A stretch of DNA of 64,000 nt, taken from positions 1-64,000 of the forward strand of contig NZ_AXVC01000024.1 of the NCBI RefSeq assembly GCF_000482365.1. Reading direction: 5' to 3'. Source of the DNA: Porphyromonas uenonis DSM 23387 = JCM 13868 (GTDB lineage Bacteria; Bacteroidota; Bacteroidia; Bacteroidales; Porphyromonadaceae). The notes beneath the pieces are model-generated. The model ran no database searches and was not told the DNA's origin. It saw only the letters and a program-made list of their open reading frames with translations. This document shows positions 60,931-64,000 of the stretch, in pieces (the stretch's first letter is position 1; each line of letters starts with the position of its first letter). Position numbers and translations under genes: made by a program.

Positions 60931-61923
60931 ATGAATGAGATACGTCGTGATCCGACTCGCTTGAAGAGGCTGCTCCGCTACGTAACGTTGGCGCTGTGGG
61001 GCGCGGTCCTCGTGGGCATCGTCTACTACTTTGTTGTAGTCTATCGAGCGCCACAGGCTGAGCCTGCTCATGCGCACGTCACCCCTCAGACGGGGTGGCG
61101 TGATGTGCCTATCGCTGAGGTAGGTGCTGGTGAGGAGTATGAAGAGCTGGAGCAGTACGGTACGCTCTACGTATTGGAGTATCTACTGGACTATGACTCG
61201 ATATGGCCTCTTGACGAGCTACAACAGGGGAGATCCCTCGGACTTTATGACGAAGAGGAAGACGACGATGAAGATGAAGTGGTGGAAGTAGTAGAAGTGA
61301 AGCAGACCAAGTCTACTGACACGCCTCAAGCATCGGCAGAGCAGTCGCAAGAGCAGTCCACAAGGATTCAGGGCGTGATCTCGGACTGGGATCATCTCTT
61401 TCAGAAGTATGGCAATAAGTATGGCTGGGACTGGTTTGTCTTAGCCTCGATAGCTTATCAGGAGTCGAAGTTTCGTGCGGAGGTCGTCGGCATGGGCGGT
61501 GCTACGGGACTGATGGGTATCATGCCAGCTACGGGGCGACGCTACGGCTACAGTCGTGCTAAGCTCAAGCATGCCGAGAGCTCTATCCGTGTGGCCTGTA
61601 TGGCGCTACAAGACTTCGGTCGCTCCTTCGCTCATATCACCGACGCTGAGCAGCGGATGAAGTTTACCCTCGCCGCTTACAACTCGGGCAGTGCGCATGT
61701 CCTCGATGCGCGTCGACTGGCTGAGGACGCGGGCTTAGATCCTGATCGCTGGGATGGCTCTGTGGAGATCTTTATGGCTCGTCTGAGCGAACCGAAGTAC
61801 TATAACGATCCACTTGTCCAGCATGGCCGTGCCAACGGAGCTCACACGGTGCGCTATGTGACGGAGGTATTCAGTCGGGCGCAATCCTATAAATCGAAAG
61901 TGCAATATGCTACAGCTAAATAA
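60931..61923 (+). CDS. Membrane-anchored lytic transglycosylase (SLT domain)
   Basis: This is a 330-aa protein. It has a basic N-terminus, one span (VTLALWGAVLVGIVYYFVVV), and a long linker with an acidic stretch (DEEEDDDEDEVVEVVEV). The C-terminal SLT domain begins at about 150: WDWFVLASIAYQESKFRAE carries the catalytic Glu, then GATGLMGIMPATGRRYG and LAAYNSGSAHVLDA. It cleaves peptidoglycan glycan strands in the periplasm. An ATG at 60916 is also in frame. I prefer 60931 because a -7-like box ends at 60911. Its end overlaps the ABC-F start by 17 bp. Confidence 0.9.
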   Translation: MNEIRRDPTRLKRLLRYVTLALWGAVLVGIVYYFVVVYRAPQAEPAHAHVTPQTGWRDVPIAEVGAGEEYEELEQYGTLYVLEYLLDYDSIWPLDELQQGRSLGLYDEEEDDDEDEVVEVVEVKQTKSTDTPQASAEQSQEQSTRIQGVISDWDHLFQKYGNKYGWDWFVLASIAYQESKFRAEVVGMGGATGLMGIMPATGRRYGYSRAKLKHAESSIRVACMALQDFGRSFAHITDAEQRMKFTLAAYNSGSAHVLDARRLAEDAGLDPDRWDGSVEIFMARLSEPKYYNDPLVQHGRANGAHTVRYVTEVFSRAQSYKSKVQYATAK

Positions 61924-63808
61924 TGTCTCACTAAGCTTCGGCAATAGAGTTCTCTTTGCGGACATCTCGCTCTCGCTCCTAGAGGGCGACAAAGTGGGAC
62001 TCGTCGGGGTCAACGGGACGGGCAAGTCCTCGCTACTGCGTATCATCATGGGCGAGCTCGAGCCAGACAGCGGGACGATCTCGCGACGCAATGGGCTACG
62101 GATTGGTTACTTGTCTCAGCAGCACCGCTTTGCAGAGGGGGTGCGGGTGATCGATGCGGTCTTTTCGCCACATGACCCTACGGCACATCTCGTGGGTGCC
62201 TGGCAGAGTGCTGTGGAGCGTGGCGATGCAGAGGCGCAGGAGCGACTCCTACCCGATATGGATCGTCTCTCGGCTTGGCAATATGAGCAGGAGGCGACGG
62301 CGATACTGCATGCGCTCCGTATCACTGATGTGGAGCGTCCTATGGAGCTCCTCTCAGGTGGGGAGGTCAAGCGGGTAGCACTAGCTGGGGTCTTGCTCCA
62401 GCAGCCAGATCTCCTGATCCTCGATGAGCCGACGAACCACCTGGACCTAGAGGTGATCGAGTGGCTCGAGGGCTACCTCTCACGCTCACGGCTCACACTC
62501 CTACTGGTGACCCACGACCGCTACTTCCTCGATCATATCTGTACCCGTATCGTGGAGATGGATCAGCAGCAGCTCTACAGCTATGAGGGCAACTATGAGA
62601 CCTTCCTCACCAAGCGTCAGGAGCGTCTAGAGCAAATGGCGCAAACGAGTGACCGACTGGCCAATATCTATCGACAGGAGCTGGTTTGGATGCGCGCTAC
62701 TCCGCAAGCACGAGGTGGCAAGCAGCGAGCCCGCAAGGAGCACTTTGCAGAGCTCTCGTCTGAGCTGTCCAAAGCGCGGCAGATACTGCGAGAGCAGACG
62801 ACCATCGAGCCGCTCCACTCGTCCGTTCGTCTAGGCAAGCAGGTGATCGAGCTGGAGGGTGTCTCCAAGAGCTTTGAGGAGTCGAAGCCTTTGGTCCGAG
62901 ACTTTGACTATATCTTCTCACGCAGAGATCGTGTCGGCATCGTCGGCCCCAACGGTTGTGGCAAGACGACCCTGCTGAAGATGATCATTGGCGAACTAGA
63001 GCCAGACAGCGGGTCGGTACTTATCGGCGAGACGGTGCAGTTTGGCTATTTCGGGCAGAAGCTGCCGAGCTACGCCCCCGACAAGCGGGTGATCGACATT
63101 ATCTCCGACATAGCCAGTCACATTACGGATCCCGTCACGGGGCAGTCGGTCTCGGCTACACAACTACTGCAGAGGTTTCTCTTCACCAGTGATCGCATCT
63201 ACACGCCTGTATCGCTGCTCAGTGGCGGTGAGCTCAGACGACTCTATCTCTGTACGGTGCTGATGGCTAGCCCCAACCTGCTTATCCTCGATGAGCCGAC
63301 GAATGATCTAGACATTACGACGCTGGGCGTGCTGGAGAGCTACCTGAGCTCTTTCGAGGGAGTCCTTATTATTGTAACGCACGATCGCTACTTCCTGGAC
63401 AAGCTCGTGGAGCACCTCTTCGTTTTCGAGAAGGGAGGACACATTCGAGACTTCCCCGGCAACTTCACTCAATATCGTCTGCAGCAGGAGGCCGAGGCAC
63501 AGCAAGCGACTGAGCAGGCTACGCCACGGGAGACCAAAAGCGCGGCGCCCGCAGCTAGTCAGGCGACTCGTCAAGGTAACCGCAAGAAGCGACGCAGCTA
63601 TCGTGAGGAGCAAGAGTTTCAGCAGCTGGAGCAGCAGATCCCGCAGCTCGAGGCACGCATTGCGGAGCTAGAGCAGCGGATGTCTTCGGGGAGCCTCTCC
63701 AATGAAGAGTTGATCAAGGCGGGAGAGGAGATTGCTGAGGCGCAGCAAGAGATGGAGCAGGTGTCTGAGCGTTGGTTTGAACTAGCCGCTATCGAAGAGG
63801 AAGCATGA
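61907..63808 (+). CDS. ABC-F family ATPase
   Basis: This is a 633-aa soluble protein with two ABC domains: Walker A GVNGTGKSSL (about 34) and GPNGCGKTTL (about 348), signatures LLSGGEVKRVAL and LLSGGELRRLYL, and Walker B LLILDEPTNHLDL and LLILDEPTNDLDI. The inter-domain linker and a C-terminal basic coiled coil (NRKKRRSYREEQEFQQLE, then IAELEQRMSSG) fit the Uup/YdiF-type ABC-F proteins, which act on ribosomes rather than in transport. It overlaps the upstream and downstream genes by a few bases. Confidence 0.93.
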   Translation: MLQLNNVSLSFGNRVLFADISLSLLEGDKVGLVGVNGTGKSSLLRIIMGELEPDSGTISRRNGLRIGYLSQQHRFAEGVRVIDAVFSPHDPTAHLVGAWQSAVERGDAEAQERLLPDMDRLSAWQYEQEATAILHALRITDVERPMELLSGGEVKRVALAGVLLQQPDLLILDEPTNHLDLEVIEWLEGYLSRSRLTLLLVTHDRYFLDHICTRIVEMDQQQLYSYEGNYETFLTKRQERLEQMAQTSDRLANIYRQELVWMRATPQARGGKQRARKEHFAELSSELSKARQILREQTTIEPLHSSVRLGKQVIELEGVSKSFEESKPLVRDFDYIFSRRDRVGIVGPNGCGKTTLLKMIIGELEPDSGSVLIGETVQFGYFGQKLPSYAPDKRVIDIISDIASHITDPVTGQSVSATQLLQRFLFTSDRIYTPVSLLSGGELRRLYLCTVLMASPNLLILDEPTNDLDITTLGVLESYLSSFEGVLIIVTHDRYFLDKLVEHLFVFEKGGHIRDFPGNFTQYRLQQEAEAQQATEQATPRETKSAAPAASQATRQGNRKKRRSYREEQEFQQLEQQIPQLEARIAELEQRMSSGSLSNEELIKAGEEIAEAQQEMEQVSERWFELAAIEEEA

Positions 63809-64000
63809 GACTAAGACTACCCATCTGGCTGGCCCGCCAGCTTTACAGCCGTGAGAACCGTCGTCACAGCAAGGTCTACGCCTTGGTGCGCTTTGCGATC
63901 CCCGCCATAGCACTGAGCCTAGCGGTCATGCTCCTCGGCATTGCGATCATGGACGGCTTTCAGTACAGCGTCCGTGATACGGTCCGTCTGGTGACAGGCG
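63805..64000 (+). CDS. LolC/LolE-type ABC permease, cut by window end
   Basis: Only the first 65 codons are present. ATG 63805 overlaps the ABC-F stop (ATGA). The translated start MRLRLPIWLARQLYSRENRR is followed by one span (FAIPAIALSLAVMLLGIAIM) and DGFQYSVRDTV, the layout of FtsX/LolC permeases. It resembles the gene at 43257-44465. The 3' part lies outside. Confidence 0.75.
   Translation, partial: MRLRLPIWLARQLYSRENRRHSKVYALVRFAIPAIALSLAVMLLGIAIMDGFQYSVRDTVRLVTG

Overview
The window looks like chromosome of a Porphyromonas-like anaerobe (Bacteroidota), probably near the asaccharolytica/uenonis group. The genus call is an inference. It rests on a complete succinate-to-crotonyl-CoA (4-hydroxybutyrate) gene set, a type IX secretion regulator (PorX), several signal-peptide LRR proteins with type IX-like C-termini, an Rnf complex, and many promoters with the Bacteroidota -7 box TAnnTTTG (usually TACCTTTG). 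Base composition is roughly balanced by eye.

Layout. 1-2290: end of an integrative element (DUF1896 gene, tyrosine recombinase, repeated 8-mers) beside tRNA-Ser(UGA). 2.5-8.7 kb (minus): rseC-rnfBCDGEA. 8.8-11.2 kb (minus): a degenerate aminotransferase and a NagZ-like lipoprotein. 11.6-17.9 kb (plus): a cobalamin riboswitch, then 4-hydroxybutyryl-CoA dehydratase, a NifU-like protein, 4-hydroxybutyrate CoA-transferase, 4-hydroxybutyrate dehydrogenase and succinate-semialdehyde dehydrogenase, closed by a strong terminator. 18.1-26.5 kb (plus): mnmG, a parS-like palindrome, uvrC, dtd, a MazG-like gene, deoC, a DegT-like protein, prfC. 27-31 kb (minus): nlpC/P60, pth, S4 protein, glycosyltransferase, membrane protein. 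31-38.7 kb (minus): LRR protein, two ABC-2 permeases, DJ-1 protein, pdxJ-exbB-exbD-tonB. 38.8-40.0 kb: a porin. 40.06-40.44 kb: four exact copies of a DnaA-box-like 9-mer beside an AT-rich stretch, a candidate oriC. 40.4-48.1 kb (minus): MATE pump, rmlD, DUF4924, LolC/E-type permease, rbfA, BspA-like LRR protein. 48.7-53.0 kb (plus): a BcgI-like restriction-modification pair plus an AbiJ-like gene. 53-54 kb: PepSY-like lipoprotein and a 175-bp MITE. 54.1-58.3 kb (minus): gmd-fcl-porX-tsaE. 58.5-60.7 kb: plant-type LRR protein. 60.9-64 kb (plus): lytic transglycosylase, ABC-F ATPase, and the start of a second LolC/E-type permease cut by the window end.

How the parts may work together. The 4-hydroxybutyrate operon carries succinate to crotonyl-CoA without B12. 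Butyryl-CoA formation elsewhere usually reduces ferredoxin, which Rnf can oxidise to build an ion gradient. The cobalamin riboswitch suggests that B12 decides between this route and the B12-dependent methylmalonyl-CoA route. PorX and the three LRR proteins with type IX-like tails fit a surface-protein secretion lifestyle.

The intergenic DNA is unusually structured. There are three copies of a roughly 200-bp palindrome-rich element, islands of short TCTAAC/AGCCAAC repeats, a 22-bp tandem repeat, poly-C tracts, a MITE, and a 27-bp solo palindrome flanked by a 5-bp direct repeat.
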